A stretch of DNA of 64,000 bases, taken from NCBI GenBank assembly GCA_014773175.1, contig VXCM01000938.1, positions 170,720-234,719 on the forward strand, written 5' to 3'. Positions 37,116 through 49,184 of this stretch are shown in pieces; within the stretch, counting starts at the first letter, position 1, and each line of letters begins with the position of its first letter. Both the position numbers and the translations under genes were made by a program. The notes under the pieces were generated by a model. It saw only the letters and a program-made list of their open reading frames with translations. It searched no databases and was not told the DNA's origin. This DNA comes from Lucifuga dentata (Eukaryota > Chordata > Actinopteri > Ophidiiformes > Bythitidae).

Positions 37116-37328
37116 AAATAAACTCCAGCACGTCTCACCTGTGCTGCTCGGTGTGTCATTGGTATTGCTGACATTGACACATAACTGACTGAAGTAGCCA
37201 TCCTCCTTCAGCACAAACACCAGAGAAGTGTAACCAAACACCACACCAGCAAAGCACAGACACTCCAGCAGGCCGGTGGCCAGAGTCAGTCGATACTGCA
37301 GCCTCGTGCCACCTTCACACCCCTGCAT
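29534..37328 (-). CDS. slc43a3: Equilibrative nucleobase transporter, SLC43 family, 12 exons, 512 residues
   Basis: Minus-strand exons are 37328-37139, 35545-35416, 34710-34664, 34315-34239, 34077-33985, 33361-33222, 33046-32895, 32690-32547, 31788-31681, 31594-31408, 30800-30677 and 29680-29534. All have GT-AG introns and compatible phases. The product is a major facilitator with about 12 membrane segments. Stretches that match SLC43A3 (ENBT1, a purine nucleobase carrier of the plasma membrane) are [84 protein letters not shown] and [10 protein letters not shown]. The large loop in exon 7 is charged ([19 protein letters not shown]), as in the family. The ATG has A at -3. The acceptor of exon 11 lies directly after a (GA)n microsatellite. 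The gene is head-to-head with ctnnd1. Confidence 0.94.
30803..30838. repeat. (GA)n microsatellite forming the polypyrimidine tract of slc43a3 exon 11
   Basis: On the minus strand it reads (CT)n ending directly in the acceptor CAG at 30801-30803. The exon 11 acceptor therefore uses a simple repeat as its polypyrimidine tract. Confidence 0.85.
31914..32491. mobile_element. TTAA-flanked inverted-repeat element, copy C (full length)
   Basis: Begins TTAAAGGATTGCACATGTTT and ends GGTATGATCCTTTAA, which are inverted copies of each other; the internal GGCTCAAACATGCA mirrors TGTTTGAGCCC near the left end. Length is 578 bases. It lies in slc43a3 intron 8 and has no coding capacity. Confidence 0.72.
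32731..32776. repeat. (CA)n followed by poly(A)
   Basis: A short CA run joined to about 32 A residues, within slc43a3 intron 7. Confidence 0.9.
35757..36180. mobile_element. TTAA-flanked inverted-repeat element, copy D (truncated)
   Basis: The left end TTAAAGAACCATACTAG and the following sequence (CTGCCAACCATTTTCCAAAAC, then AATCTTTCAAAAGCAAAT) match the other copies. The right terminus is not preserved. Within slc43a3 intron 1. Confidence 0.55.
36770..37035 (+). mobile_element. L2-like LINE 3' end fragment
   Basis: Translates as NSLPRSIRE followed by [15 protein letters not shown], the C-terminal end of L2/CR1-type reverse transcriptase ORFs (usual form LWNSLP...FKSLLKTHLF), then an AT-rich tail with ATTATTATT. 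In slc43a3 intron 1. Confidence 0.6.
37048..37114. repeat. (TAGA)n microsatellite
   Basis: About 16 tandem TAGA units, ending some 25 bases from the donor site of slc43a3 exon 1. Confidence 0.95.
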
Positions 37329-37619
37329 CCTTCACCTCCTTCCTTTTCAGGTCGTTCAAAGGAAGGCTTTGTTGTCTCTTTTCCTCACTTGCTTTTCTGT
37401 TTCTATATAATTCCTCCTTAAGCACATTCAGTTTCTTAGAGAACCCTTCACTTTTCCAGGATAACTACAGAGGCTTCTGTTGGATCAGACTTTCTGCAAA
37501 AATGGAAAGAAGTTCAAGGAGACATTTTGACCGTCAGTTACAGCTCAAAAAGAAATATGCAGAACCCCTGAAAGGAGGAAATAAATGCAGAACGTTTGTA
37601 AGTAAGTACAATAAGTAAG

Positions 37620-38510
37620 TAAGTAAAGTTTATTTGTGCTTTGTGCATAGCACCTTTAAAGAGCAAAGGTTCACAATAAAAAAAAAAAAAAAAANAAAAA
37701 AAAAAAAAAAACATCACAATAAAACTATAAAATATAGACAAATCAGAAAAGCACCCTATCTAAGAAATATACAGTAAAATAAATAAATAAAATACAGAAT
37801 AGAAACAAGCTACCCAAAAGCAAGTTTAGACAGATGGGTTTTAAGCTGCTTTTTAAAGAGTCTACTGAGTCCACTGATCTCAAGCTTGATGGGAGAAAAT
37901 TCCAAAGCCATGACCTCAAAGGCTCTATCACCTTTGGTCTTGAGCCTCGAACGAGGAATGACCAGCAGACCCTGTGGTCAGAGGATCTGAGAGTCCTGCC
38001 CAGAATATAGGGCTATGGGAGTTCACCAATATACATCAGTGTTTGGCCATATAGAGCTCTAAAAGTTGAAAAAAAAAAAAAAAAAAAATCTGAAATTGAA
38101 CCCTGGGAGCCAGTGCAGGAAAATGAATAAGTGATGTGGAACCACTTAGAAGATTTAGTCAGACGTTTTGCAGCAGTATTTTGAGCAACTTGAGGAGGAT
38201 CCAGCGAAGTTTTACAGAGCCAGATAAAGAGAGAGCTGCAATAGTCCACATGGGAAGAAACAAATGGATGAATGATCCAACCGTGAAACAATGAAACTGA
38301 GCTTAGCTATATTTCTGTGATAAAAACAAACATCTGACATGAGCATCTAAAGCCAAAGTTTGGTCAAAAGTCACTCCCAAGTTTCTAATAATGGGTTTAA
38401 TAAACGATGACAGTGAACCAGGTTATCCATTACCTTAGGAACAAAACTGTCTGGGGCACAGATAAGGACATTAGTTTTTATGATTTTGAATTTTTATGAT
38501 TATGAAATCT
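37620..38510 (-). mobile_element. L2-like LINE reverse transcriptase C-terminal fragment
   Basis: Read on the minus strand, RNLGVTFDQTLALDAHVR, SSHVDYCSSLF, QNTAAKRLTKSSKW, TFRALYGQ and FKKQLKTHLSKLAF are the ordered C-terminal motifs of L2/CR1-type LINE reverse transcriptases. In-frame stops, an A-run with an N at 37695 and frameshifts break the frame. It is 5'-truncated, and its 3' end is near 37620. The 3' end lies only about 290 bases from the slc43a3 start codon. Confidence 0.7.
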
Positions 38511-39019
38511 TTTAAGGATGTTTCCTACCACTGTTATGCAGATATCATTCAGTTGTACATTTCTTTTAAGCCCCATAATGTTTCTAAAAACTGTTCAGGC
38601 TGTTTTAACTGAAGTTATGGAGATTTTTCCCGAATAGCTCAAACAAAACCCACATTAGCACAGAGCCACTAATTTATTGTTGATGGGTCAGCTAAACAAA
38701 GCATCACCTGACGACATCATCAGCTATAGACTTTATTCTCTGTCCCTTACAAGAAAAAAAAAAATCACATTAAAGTGAAACTATGGGTATATTTTATATG
38801 TGAAATGACAAAAAAAAAAAATTAAGTATACTGTAGCTATATGTGAATCTATCTATGATCTATGTAAAATGCTGTTTTGCTGTTTAACTTGTGAGAAAGT
38901 CTTACTGCTTTGGGGGATTTTTCTGTTTATGTGTTTAAATCATGACTTTACTGTCCAAACTCATTGTAGGAGTACAATGTAAATTGTGTTTTAGAGAGAA
39001 ACTTTGCATACAGTCAAAA

Positions 39020-39860
39020 ACAGCAGTGTCAAAATCAGTCACAGAGGGGCCAAAATTAAAAATTGGGTCCAAGTTGAGGGCCAAACAGGATCAACCTTTA
39101 TTGAAAACAGACTTAAATTGGCCTTGTTTTCATCAGAGGTTATGACAAATTATTCATACACTAATATGAACTTTACTTTAACCACTGCTCCCAACACATG
39201 TATAGAATTCAGAACAAACCAGAGGGATGGAAAAAAACAGACAAATGAGAGATAAAATTCTAAATAAATAACATTTTTTTTAATGTCTTCCTCTCTATCA
39301 GCAGTGTTTCACTGACTCATTTCCAATGAAGAAGTTTTATCATAGACAATGACAAATAGCCAGAAAAGTGTTATTTTTCTCAAGGGAAATCTAAACGCAC
39401 TCTTTGATTTTTTTTATTAACAACACCAACAAGCAAAATGAGAATACTATTTTAAATGTGATCATGCTTTCTTATGTTATATTCGTTAATTACGGCCACA
39501 TCAGCTCTGCTAACAAGGCTAACAGGTTTATCCCTAATGGCAGCAAACAGCTTCTCTAACTCCACCTGTGCTGAAAGCCTGTTTTCAGAGTTCACCTTTC
39601 CTTTGGCCTTTTCTTCCATGGGCTATCTTAAAGTTCATTAAAAATGACTGTAGGGCATGGAGGAGAGGGAAACTGGCGCTTGCAGGTGTTGATTGACATG
39701 CCAGCTGTTACAGTGCATTCGGGGATTTGTAGTATCCGTGATGTGCATGCTATATACTGGTGGGCCAGTTATTATAGAAATTAGATATTATCTCGTGGGC
39801 TGGATATAATTGTAACATGGGCCTGATGTGGCCTGTGGGCCCTGAGTTTGACATATGTGG
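39020..39860. mobile_element. Probable non-autonomous DNA element with GGCCCTGAGTTTGACA end
   Basis: The left part reads CAGTGTCAAAATCAGTCACAGAGGGGCC and the right end GGGCCCTGAGTTTGACATATG. This sort of terminus is a frequent dispersed fish repeat. Loose inverted similarity between the ends (TGTCAAA...GGCC versus GGCC...TTTGACA) supports a DNA transposon. No protein coding seen; limits approximate. Confidence 0.4.
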
Positions 39861-40561
39861 TCTAAAAGATCAGTTGGCTCCTGTTTGATCCTGTTTCAGA
39901 CATTTCTTTGAAATTTTTTCAAAATGAATTACTGGTAATTTCAACAACATACATGCATTAACATTATACAAAAAAAAATAAAAAAAATAAAATAAAATAA
40001 AATAAAAATAAAAATAGTCCCAGCAGCAGGTACACAGCATAAATCATAAATTAAACTTGGTTAAATTTTAAAGACAAGAAAAATATTCCCGTCATTTTAA
40101 AATGTATATGGAATTTCTCTTTTATCGACAACATGAAGTCTGTAAACATGATTGACACTGCACATGTGCTTATGACTGTAATCCAGATTAGTTCAGATAA
40201 TCTGTACGTAGTGGCACATGGCACAACGTAGACACAAAGCATAAACCTTTGACTAATAACTTGTCTGTAATGTCTTAAAATAGCTTTTGTCACTAAATAC
40301 AAGATGAAGTAGACATCTGATATCTGATAACTCAAAGTGTAATATCTAAAAGTGCTCAGTTCCTATATGTGGAGATGTTTGATTAACTCACCAAATCCAG
40401 TCCAGAGATAAAACAGGCATAATTCCATCAACATTTGTGCCTCATTTAGATCTGACTGTAAATTTACATGTGAAACTGTCAGAGGATCCAAACATCTTTG
40501 TTTTTCATGTGCAGAACTGTGGTGATCCCTGCTTATCTACAGTAACACATGGAGCTACCCC

Positions 40562-40568
<7 letters not shown>

Positions 40569-40612
<44 letters not shown>
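40569..40612. repeat. (CT)n microsatellite
   Basis: About 22 perfect CT units. Confidence 0.95.
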
Positions 40613-40618
<6 letters not shown>

Positions 40619-41618
40619 CCTCCTTTGCCTCTTTCAAGAAATGTAAAAAATTAAATTTTGTGATTCACAACTTTCAACTTTTTGAACGTTAAGATGATGA
40701 TCCAAGAAGAAAATAAAGATGTTTGTACCTGACTGACCCTCTGTGGGCTCATTTCACTTGAAATGATTAAGTATTATGTAGCCCACCAGAATTCAGAGGT
40801 CATAGTCAAAATAAACACCTTTAAGTCTTTTTTTGGTTTCAGCATTGGAGTTTTATTGCATTAATGTTTCACATTCAGACATTTAAATGGCTGGTTATGT
40901 ATAAATGTGGCCACAACAAGCTGTTGTCTGGAATGAAGACCAATGAAAAATCAAGTTTATAAACATGAGTAAAATAGATCTGTTTTAAATTATGATCATC
41001 TTAGAAACATACATATTTTTAACACAAACTTCATTATGTTAATACAGCCTGATTGATGATTATTGATTGATGATTTGGTCCCACTGTGCACTGATACCAC
41101 TGCTTTGCAAGTCCTCGATAATTCTGCATTACTGAAACTCAAGTTCTAAACATTGGGTTTCAAGTCCTAAACAAGGCTTAGCATGAATAGAAATTTTTGT
41201 TATTCATCCAAACTTTCCAGTCTTCCAGGCAATATTGGTACCTTTAATTTCAAGGTGAGAAAACTGACTTGACAAAGACTTAAAAAAAAACCTTTAAAAC
41301 AGCTGAAATTATTTGTAAAATGGCTAGTTGTTTTGTAAAGTACATGATTTGTATTAAATCGACTAAAATTCAAGTGATGTGCAAAAATATAACTTCTTCA
41401 TAACTGTCTTCTGGATTCTGGAAGACAGGTAATAGCACTTCCACATAATGGCCACATGGGGTCGATATCACACCGGCAGCAAATGGCATTTCATCTTACA
41501 ATAAAGGAACAGATATTCAAAACCCAAAGTATGTTATGTGTTGTTTATTAGCCGGAAGTTGTTTTTATTGTATTATTTTCTTGTCAGGCAAAATATGGAA
41601 AAATAGAGATTAGATTAG

Positions 41619-41620
41619 AT

Positions 41621-41672
<52 letters not shown>
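41619..41672. repeat. (GATA)n microsatellite
   Basis: A tandem run of about a dozen GATA units, followed by TACTTTATTAATCCC. Confidence 0.93.
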
Positions 41673-41674
<2 letters not shown>

Positions 41675-41799
41675 CTTTATTAATCCCAAGGGAAATTTGA
41701 GGTTTGAAATAAATTACAGGAAGCTACAGTTGTTTTGTTCCTTCATCTAACATAATTTTAAAGTAGTGCTTCAAAATCTGAATTGCAGTATATATTCTA

Positions 41800-41800
<1 letters not shown>

Positions 41801-41869
<69 letters not shown>
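41801..41869. repeat. (AAT)n microsatellite
   Basis: About 23 perfect ATA/AAT units. Confidence 0.95.
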
Positions 41870-41873
<4 letters not shown>

Positions 41874-42196
41874 TTATCTTCTAAGTTGTTATTGCACTGG
41901 TTTTATTACATTTTTATTACATGTATTATCCTATTCCTGTGTGAAAGCCACACAGAAACTACAATATGATGTCTGTGATGATACTATTTAAACTAGCTAA
42001 GTTGTTAAAATCTCCTTCAGCAGCAACATCAGCTGAAATAGTTTTGCGCAGGTAAAAGTTGAAGGGAAATCTTTGTCCGGAGCTAGGACATCAAAGTTAA
42101 TGAAAAGTTAAGGTTGGATATGTATTGATTTGCCAACGAAATGCCGCTTGATCTTATAAAACAAACAAAACAACAACAACAACAACAAAAAAAACA

Positions 42197-42240
42197 GTTC
42201 TATTCTATTCTATTCTATTCTATTCTATTCTATTCTATTC
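42197..42240. repeat. (TTCTA)n pentanucleotide repeat
   Basis: About eight to nine TTCTA units immediately before the GC-rich putative first exon of ctnnd1. Confidence 0.92.
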
Positions 42241-42585
42241 GCCCCCTCCTCTTCCCCCCCCAGCGGAGAGGAAGGAAGAGCGGAGACAAGTGAACAACAA
42301 GCCGAGACACGGATAGGAAGCTGCTTAGGTGGGTGTTTTCTCCGTGTTCGCTGTGAGCTCTCGCCCTGCGGAAGAGCCTTTGTTCGGTCACTTTTACACG
42401 TTTGTTCGGTCTCATCAAGCCGTTTTTGTTGTTTCATCCCAACTCGGTGCTTGGATCGAGCTTTGGATCGATTCAACGCAGCGCAGCAGCAGTCCCACTT
42501 TAAGCCAGTTGGCTAGGCTAGGCCTGAATCCAGCTTGCAAACATTTATGGACTTTGGAAAACAAGCCTAGTGGTCTCCAGAATCG
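42241..42585 (+). promoter_or_regulatory. ctnnd1: Putative ctnnd1 promoter-proximal region and 5' untranslated exon
   Basis: GC- and purine-rich sequence that contrasts sharply with its AT-rich surroundings and ends in a good donor (AATCG followed by GTAAT at 42586). The next sequence with ctnnd1 coding similarity is at 50357, so an upstream untranslated exon is expected. A second candidate 5' exon ends near 43073 (GGACAG followed by GTGAGTG). The transcription start is not determined. Confidence 0.45.
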
Positions 42586-43347
42586 GTAATGGGCAGTTTT
42601 TGTTGTTTTCCATTTGGTATGCCTGGCTGCAGTTTGTTGCCACTGGAACGAAACACATTTTTAATTTGTAAAGTTGTTTATTGTAAACGTAGCTTTAGCA
42701 GGCTCGGTTGGCTAGCAGTACCAGCTAACTTAGCTAGCATTAGTTAGCTTGATGATTAACGTAACTAATTATCAGGAGCTTTACTCTTGTAGTTACAAAA
42801 AAGTCAAAATATCTTGCTGTTTAAACTTGCTGATAACACAACTTTTAAAACAACTTTTCCTTCAGGTAACACAGCAGTTGTATGAATGGTTTGGTTTCTG
42901 TGTGTCAGGGACCTGCATAACGTCACTCTTTTAGCATTCTTTGCTGCATTCAAACACTGAAGTTGACGTTAAGTTGAAAGTACGACTTAAAAGACTCGTA
43001 CTTTATTAATATGGAAAATAGATTTCATCGGACACTTCAACCGATTTCTTCCGAGCTGGCGGTTTTCAGGACAGGTGAGTGCACACGGAAGTAACAGGCC
43101 CGCCCGACGCGTCACACACCATAAGTGGAAAGCCAAAGTCCAGTCTCGGCTCCTTATCGTTTTATCATTATGTATTTAATCTGAAACGCCCACTCTCCGT
43201 GGACTGGCAAGCTGCACCGTGCTTTTCCAGGTGATCCATCTTTTGTAGTGTGTTTTTGACAGTCTTGCCTTTGGCTTTTGTTCATTTGCCTTGAGTGTTT
43301 CATATTTCAGCAGCTGTCTTTTGATGTGGTCAGCCAGGTAGAGGAGA

Positions 43348-43480
43348 CCGTCTGGGGTGGTGGTGGAGGAGGTGCGAGGGACGAAAGCAGAACCTGTTGT
43401 GTGGGTCTGGCTGNCCGTCTGGGGTGGTGGTGGAGGAGGTGCGAGGGACGAAAGCAGAACCTGTTGTGTGGGTCTGGCTG
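43348..43480. repeat. 66-base exact duplication around an N
   Basis: CCGTCTGGGGTGGTGG... occurs at 43348-43413 and 43415-43480 with N at 43414. The ORFs crossing it are artefacts. Same pattern as at 48053, 57046, 57202, 57378 and 62726. Confidence 0.85.
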
Positions 43481-43595
43481 TGTGGGGTGTGGCAGGCGTG
43501 GTTGTTGCTTCATTATTCAGTCTCTTGTGTGGAGGCTTGCAGCACAGAGTCTCAATTTACAGCAAGTTAACGTGTCAGCAGGTGGACTCTGCAGG

Positions 43596-43633
<38 letters not shown>

Positions 43634-44482
43634 AGACTGATTCAGCTTTAGCGAAATAGTTTTGGATTAGGCCTGTTAGTTGTTTCTTATTGTTTGTAGT
43701 CTGTTCTACAGTACCTGGGCATGCCATGAAAAATATGAACAATAACAGAAGACAGACTGAAATAACCTCCATGATATTCGATATCTTGCCGAAGGCGACT
43801 GTAAATCGTTGATATAAATTGGTAAAAAATCAGCTGATCGGTCAGGGTGGACATACTTGGCATTTCTGGCATGTCTGTGCTGACCTGCTAGAACAGAGTT
43901 GGAGGAGATTGAGATCAAGTTTGGACATGCTGTTTGCTTCTCGAAAATGTTGTCTCTGTAAGACGCTGAAAGTAAGGGAGAAAAGTCAGTTGGATGTTTC
44001 TTATGCTGCCTAGAAAGTTTCCTCACCGTGTTGTCTGAAATCTTGCCGCTCGGCTAGTTGTTTTAGTCAGGGTATCATTTGTGAGGCTCTATAATGACGG
44101 GCTTTCAGAGCACTACGGGTGTGTCCCTCTGACACATGGAAGCTGGTGTTTTCTTTCATTCGCTCCTCCTCTTCCCTGTCTGTTATCTGTCTTTCTCTCC
44201 CTCCTAAATGTTACACCTGTGGTTTGTGTTTGTATGTGAACGGCGGGGCCAAATCACAAAGTGTGATCATGTCGACAGTGTAAAGTCAAAGTGCTTTGAT
44301 TTATGAAACTGTAAACTGGACCTGTCACACGCACTGCTGCTTGTTAATATTATTGGAGAGGTTGAGACAGGCAGCACTTCTATGGATCTCTTTACCGCAA
44401 TTTCACTTACTTCTTACTTCTGTTATAGGCACAAGCGTAGGACTGGATTTGCTAGCCCCAGATGCTACTCTCATCGCTAATA

Positions 44483-45071
44483 CTAAAGGACCATGCCACT
44501 CATTTTGCATGTTTGAGCCTAATGTATTCAATTTTCCTACACATGAAGTTACTGACAATCATTTCCCAAAGGATAAAACCGTACTGCATCTTTCCTGATA
44601 TTTTGTAAAATCTCTTAATCTTTCAAAATCAAATATTCAAGATACACCCACCTTAAAAATCGATGTTTCGCCTGCTGTTAGTTATGCAAAACTATGAAGT
44701 CATGGACATTCAAATTTTTCGATAAACGCAGGTCTTTTTTTGGGACTATATTCCCTGGTGGAGACATACATACACTCCATGCTTTTTATTGTGCTTAAAC
44801 GCTAAAATTACAAAACTATGAAAAAAAACCTGAATACACGTCTTGTTCGCAATGATGGATTACCTATCTTGAAAAAGTTTCAAGTATCAACAAGTTGATT
44901 TTAATAGTGTACAAGAATGAACTGAAGCCAATGGTGGTCTGTAAAGTAGGAAAATTTTTTAATTCACCGTTCCAATAGTATGCTTTGGGAAATGATTGTC
45001 AGTAACCTTACGTTTATGAAAATTAAATATATTAGGCTCAAACATGCAAAATGGGTGCTATGGTCCTTTAA
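44483..45071. mobile_element. TTAA-flanked inverted-repeat element, copy E (full length)
   Basis: The left end AAAGGACCATGCCACTCATTT and the right end GGGTGCTATGGTCCTTTAA are inverted relatives. TTTGCATGTTTGAGCCTAA near the left is mirrored by TTAGGCTCAAACATGCAAAA near the right. Length is 589 bases; non-coding; in ctnnd1 intron 1. Confidence 0.75.
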
Positions 45072-45513
45072 CTGACTGACTGACTAACTGTGGAACAATT
45101 TTTGTAGTTACATTAAAAAGGAAATATAATGCACAGGTGTATTGAAAAATGTCATCTTTATATTGATTCTTATTGAGGTAAATGTGAAAGTTTAGCATGA
45201 TGTAGCCTGTACCTGTAGTCAAACCAATTGAGCATTTTTTAAAACCCTTTTTTTCCTCTTGAATTATAGTTGCTCGCACGTTTCCTGTCTTGCTAAGAAT
45301 AGTAAGTTGGTGTGCTGTAGATTAGACAGCTGGCCTTGCCTGAGCTCCCTGAAAAATCTGTGTGTATGTGTGGGTGGATGTGTGTGTGCATATGCTGCTA
45401 CCTCACTGTACCCAAACTGTAGGCCTATCTAGGCCACGAGTGTGTGTGGGGAGGTGCTTCATGGTTTAAAGTCTATGGATGGCAAAGTCGGTGGTTGTTG
45501 GATGTGGGCCAAG

Positions 45514-45520
<7 letters not shown>

Positions 45521-45561
<41 letters not shown>

Positions 45562-45586
45562 ACACACACACACACACACACACACC
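45521..45586. repeat. (CT)n-(CA)n compound microsatellite
   Basis: CT run followed almost at once by a CA run. Several short ORFs on both strands here are artefacts of the repeat. Confidence 0.95.
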
Positions 45587-45673
45587 AAATCTCTGTGTGA
45601 CCATTCAAATGAGGCTGACTCAGCGAAGTCCTTGGCCAAGCCACAACTGCATTTTACCATAGCTTTGCCTCAG

Positions 45674-45710
<37 letters not shown>

Positions 45711-47424
45711 GCTACGCAGACTGGAACAGAATGCATGTCAGCCTGCCACAACCACCAATGACTAAGTCGCTGAAATAGCATGGACAGCATATGATAATGG
45801 AGGAGCTCAGTACAGACAGAATGCTCAGGAACAGTTGGCAGTAGACATAGTGGCTACAACGTGTGGACTTCAAAAAGTTTTCAGGGTGTGTGTGTGGGGC
45901 ACTGCTTTTGTGTGTTGATTCTGGACTTTAAGTGGCTTAGCAGTGTAATACAAGAGCTATTCCATTAGCAGATACAATTTAGCCCTGCTGCTAATGGCCT
46001 TACAATAGATAAATGAGAAATGTGGAGGCCTTAAGTGACTACAGCCATTTATCTACTCTCACTAACAGCTCCCTGCCACAAGAATGTCCGTGGTGGGACT
46101 CGCGTAGCTACAGAGGTTGTAGCAGTCTTCTTCTTCTGTCTCTATAAAGCGTTTCCGTTTTGACAGAGCCACAAAGAACAACTTGGACTGTGGTGTGATT
46201 GCTGTATCTGATGTGTGTGTCGTTACATCTTTGCCAAGTTGAAAACCCAACTTCCATTATGCGATTACTGATTTTCTTTGAAAATGACCAAGGATTTTTT
46301 TTCAGTTTAAATCTCCATATATCCAAAAGTTGTTGTTTCCAGTAAATGAGGTTCTCTTGAAGTGAACAGGTCAGTAAAGGTCAGAGACTCTTAAAGTATG
46401 TTAAAAAAAAAAAAAAAAAAAAACTGTCATTGCAAAATTTTTCTATTCTGATTTTTGGATTTTCATTATTTTTTTTGGGCCCAATTTTCAGCTTGCTGTA
46501 AATATTAACATAAACTCAAATTAATTCTTTGGTATTTTTGAAAACTCAAAACTGAAAACTTATGACCAAACAGAACATCTATTTGTGGATTTCTGACCAG
46601 CTGTTCTCTCGCTTTCTCTCTCATTCTCTCTTTTTTTATTATAGATTTTTAATGAATATCCGTCTTTGTTTAGAATTTGGACTGCTGTAGTATGTCAAGG
46701 GTTTGCTTTCCGTCTTCACACACACACTTAGCTTTATACAGGGGTTAGATGTAGCAAAATCATTTCCAACCATTCTTCAGTGTGTGAGGGTTGTTTGCTA
46801 AAGAAGTCTTGTTGGTTTGTGCTTGGGTCAGAGAAAGTCATGGCACCCTCTCTCCCTTTCCAGGATTGAAATGTTTATCCAGAAAGAAAAAGCAGCAGTG
46901 TGGAAGGACGATAGCAGCAGAATGAAGGAGTGAAGGGCTTTCTCAGGGCAACTTTCAACAGCTGAGACAGGATAGGACATGCTAAATCTCTGTGGAATGT
47001 ACAACAATAGAGTGTGTGTGTGTTTCCACAGAAATGGAAAGAAATAAGGAAGCAGCATTAATATCACCAAAACGTGCTGCAGCTTTGAGTTTTCAAGGAT
47101 AAACTCAGTCATACACTTATACCACTTTTATTTAGTCTCTGAACCATTGCACACAGCCCCCCCCACACAAAATCCCTCAGTATTTCTCTTATTCTCTCAC
47201 AAACTTGCAATCATTTTTTCTCACACAGGTGAATGTGCACACTCAGACTTAATACAGGACTCATTGTTCACTCAGTAAGGTGTGTGTTTGTGTCTGTATA
47301 GTGCGAGTGGAGCGCAGATTTGAAGTACATGAGTCAGTGAACTTTGAAGTAGAAATAACTTTTGCTTGGGTTTGGAGATGAGCCACACTCCTGTCATGTA
47401 GTTATTAGACAGACAGTGGAGAAT

Positions 47425-48241
47425 TACCATATATACTCGACTATAAGCCGATCTTGTGTATTAGCAGGCCCCTTGATTTTGACCTGCAAATTTAGATTTT
47501 TAAAGAAACCCGTATATAAGCCGACCCCCTGATGTTGTTCCATCAATTTATTTGTTTGGCAAGTTACCTGTTTTTCTGGGTAGTGCCATAGTATTCCTGT
47601 GATTTTTTTTTTGAAAATAATCCATGTATTGGTACCGGCTAACAGCTGATTACCGTAACTGACATGAACTTTTCCGGACTCCGCTTCCTTGTCTGAATCG
47701 CCAAACATTTAATTTCAAGTCATGCTTTGTGTTACATGTGCCCTCATCATTGACAAGTCTGTGTGGTTTCCATTCTGTGTTGTATCTTATTTCAAGCTTC
47801 TTGCTAATAAAGCAAAAAACATGTTGAATGAGACTACCAAACAACATGACCGTACCGGTACATGAAACAGTACTTTTATAAGGTCGTCTCTGGTTGGCCC
47901 ATTCTTTTGTCTTTGACCAATCACAACAGCGCTTACTGGCTACCGTAAATGGCTGCTGCAAAATGTGCTGAATAAGATGTTGTGTCAGGAAATATCTCAT
48001 TCTAAGGTATGATTTAAATTATTTTCCATGGGTAGTGGTAATGGGTAGTATTNGGAAATATCTCATTCTAAGGTATGATTTAAATTATTTTCCATGGGTA
48101 GTGGTAATGGGTAGTATTTTCACCCCTGGAAGTTTCCTCCTCTGGGATCAAATTTAAGTTTCTCGCGTATAAGCTGACCCCCTGATTTGCTTTGTGAAAT
48201 TTGGTAATAAAAACTCGGCTTATACTCAAGTATATACAGTA
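47425..48241. mobile_element. MITE with ATATACTCGACTATAAGCCGA inverted ends
   Basis: The left end TACCATATATACTCGACTAT (then AAGCCGA) is matched by the complement of the right end, TACTGTATATACTTGAGTAT (then AAGCCGAG). The internal phrase AAGCCGACCCCCTGAT is also mirrored by AAGCTGACCCCCTGAT near the right end. There is no coding capacity. It includes an N-centred 65-base duplication at 47988-48118 that is probably an assembly artefact. Confidence 0.7.
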
Positions 48242-49184
48242 GTTTTCTCATTTCTCATTCACCTGTGTCTCTGTGGAGGAAATCAGAGCAGAAGGACTTT
48301 GACATTCCTTTCATTTGGTCTACAGTCATCTTTATTTGCTGTCATTTTGGCTAAGCTTATATTTGGCTTTTATTTGTGTGTCCAAAAGGCAAAGTTAACA
48401 AGATGAAAAGAAAAGCACATTTCCTTTGCTATTATTATCTCTCAGTTCTTTTGCTCACTGTTTTCACGGTTGCACAGTGATGTGCCGCTCTCATGATTCA
48501 TGTTTATTATTAACTAATTGTAATGTAATTCAGCTTGTGGTATTGAAATGTTTGTTGTATTTCTGGTTCTCTAAATATTTCTGGTGCAGCAGGCCAAATC
48601 AAGCCCTTCCATCACATTGTGGACTGGCATGAAAGCTTTAGATGATTCTTCTGACCTGCCTGTTTCTCCAAAAGTGGAAAGAATGGATTGGATTGATGTC
48701 AGAGCTATTGAATTTGAATGTGAATTATTGTTGTATTTTCCACAAGAAGAAAATACAACAATATTGGTAGTGATTTTGTTTGAGAGCAGATGGTGATAAA
48801 GTTTGCTGTCAGGTTGGAACTGTTGCCAAAAGTAATAACGCAGATGTCATTAAAATTTTAGCAGGTAAGAGGCACAATGAGATGAAAATAGTGTCACTGC
48901 TGGTGCTTGGAAAACTACTGCTGCAAAGTGAAAATATGACATATGCTTAGGGAGCAAAAGTACGTGCAGATAATTGTGATAATAATTACCGGTGCTCACT
49001 TTTTGGTGAGTTTTGGTTTGTGATCAGGGCATATAGGCGATGCTGCACATATTGCCTAGGGATCGTTGTGTAAAAAGCCCAATATGAAATTAAGTTACGT
49101 CACTGACCGTCCACAGCTTTTGGGATCCTTCCTGTGGTTTTCTGACTGATTTCTCTGTTTGTTGACTTTGTTGAAATACAGCAA

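Larger units (their letters stand above)
37329..42239. other. Divergent intergenic region between slc43a3 and ctnnd1
   Basis: About 4.9 kb with no recognisable gene. It holds the slc43a3 5' flank, an L2-like LINE fragment (37620-38510), a low-copy-looking repeat (39020-39860), and simple repeats: (CT)n 40569-40612, (GATA)n 41619-41672 and (AAT)n 41801-41869. The sequence after the (GATA)n tract, TTTATTAATCCCAAGGGAAA, resembles a tail commonly seen in fish retroelements. Promoters for both genes must lie at its two ends. Confidence 0.55.

Noticed and set aside
43278..43659. Gly/Trp-rich ORFs repeated twice
   Set aside because: Produced by the N-centred 66-base duplication and a (CA)n run; no splice or similarity support.
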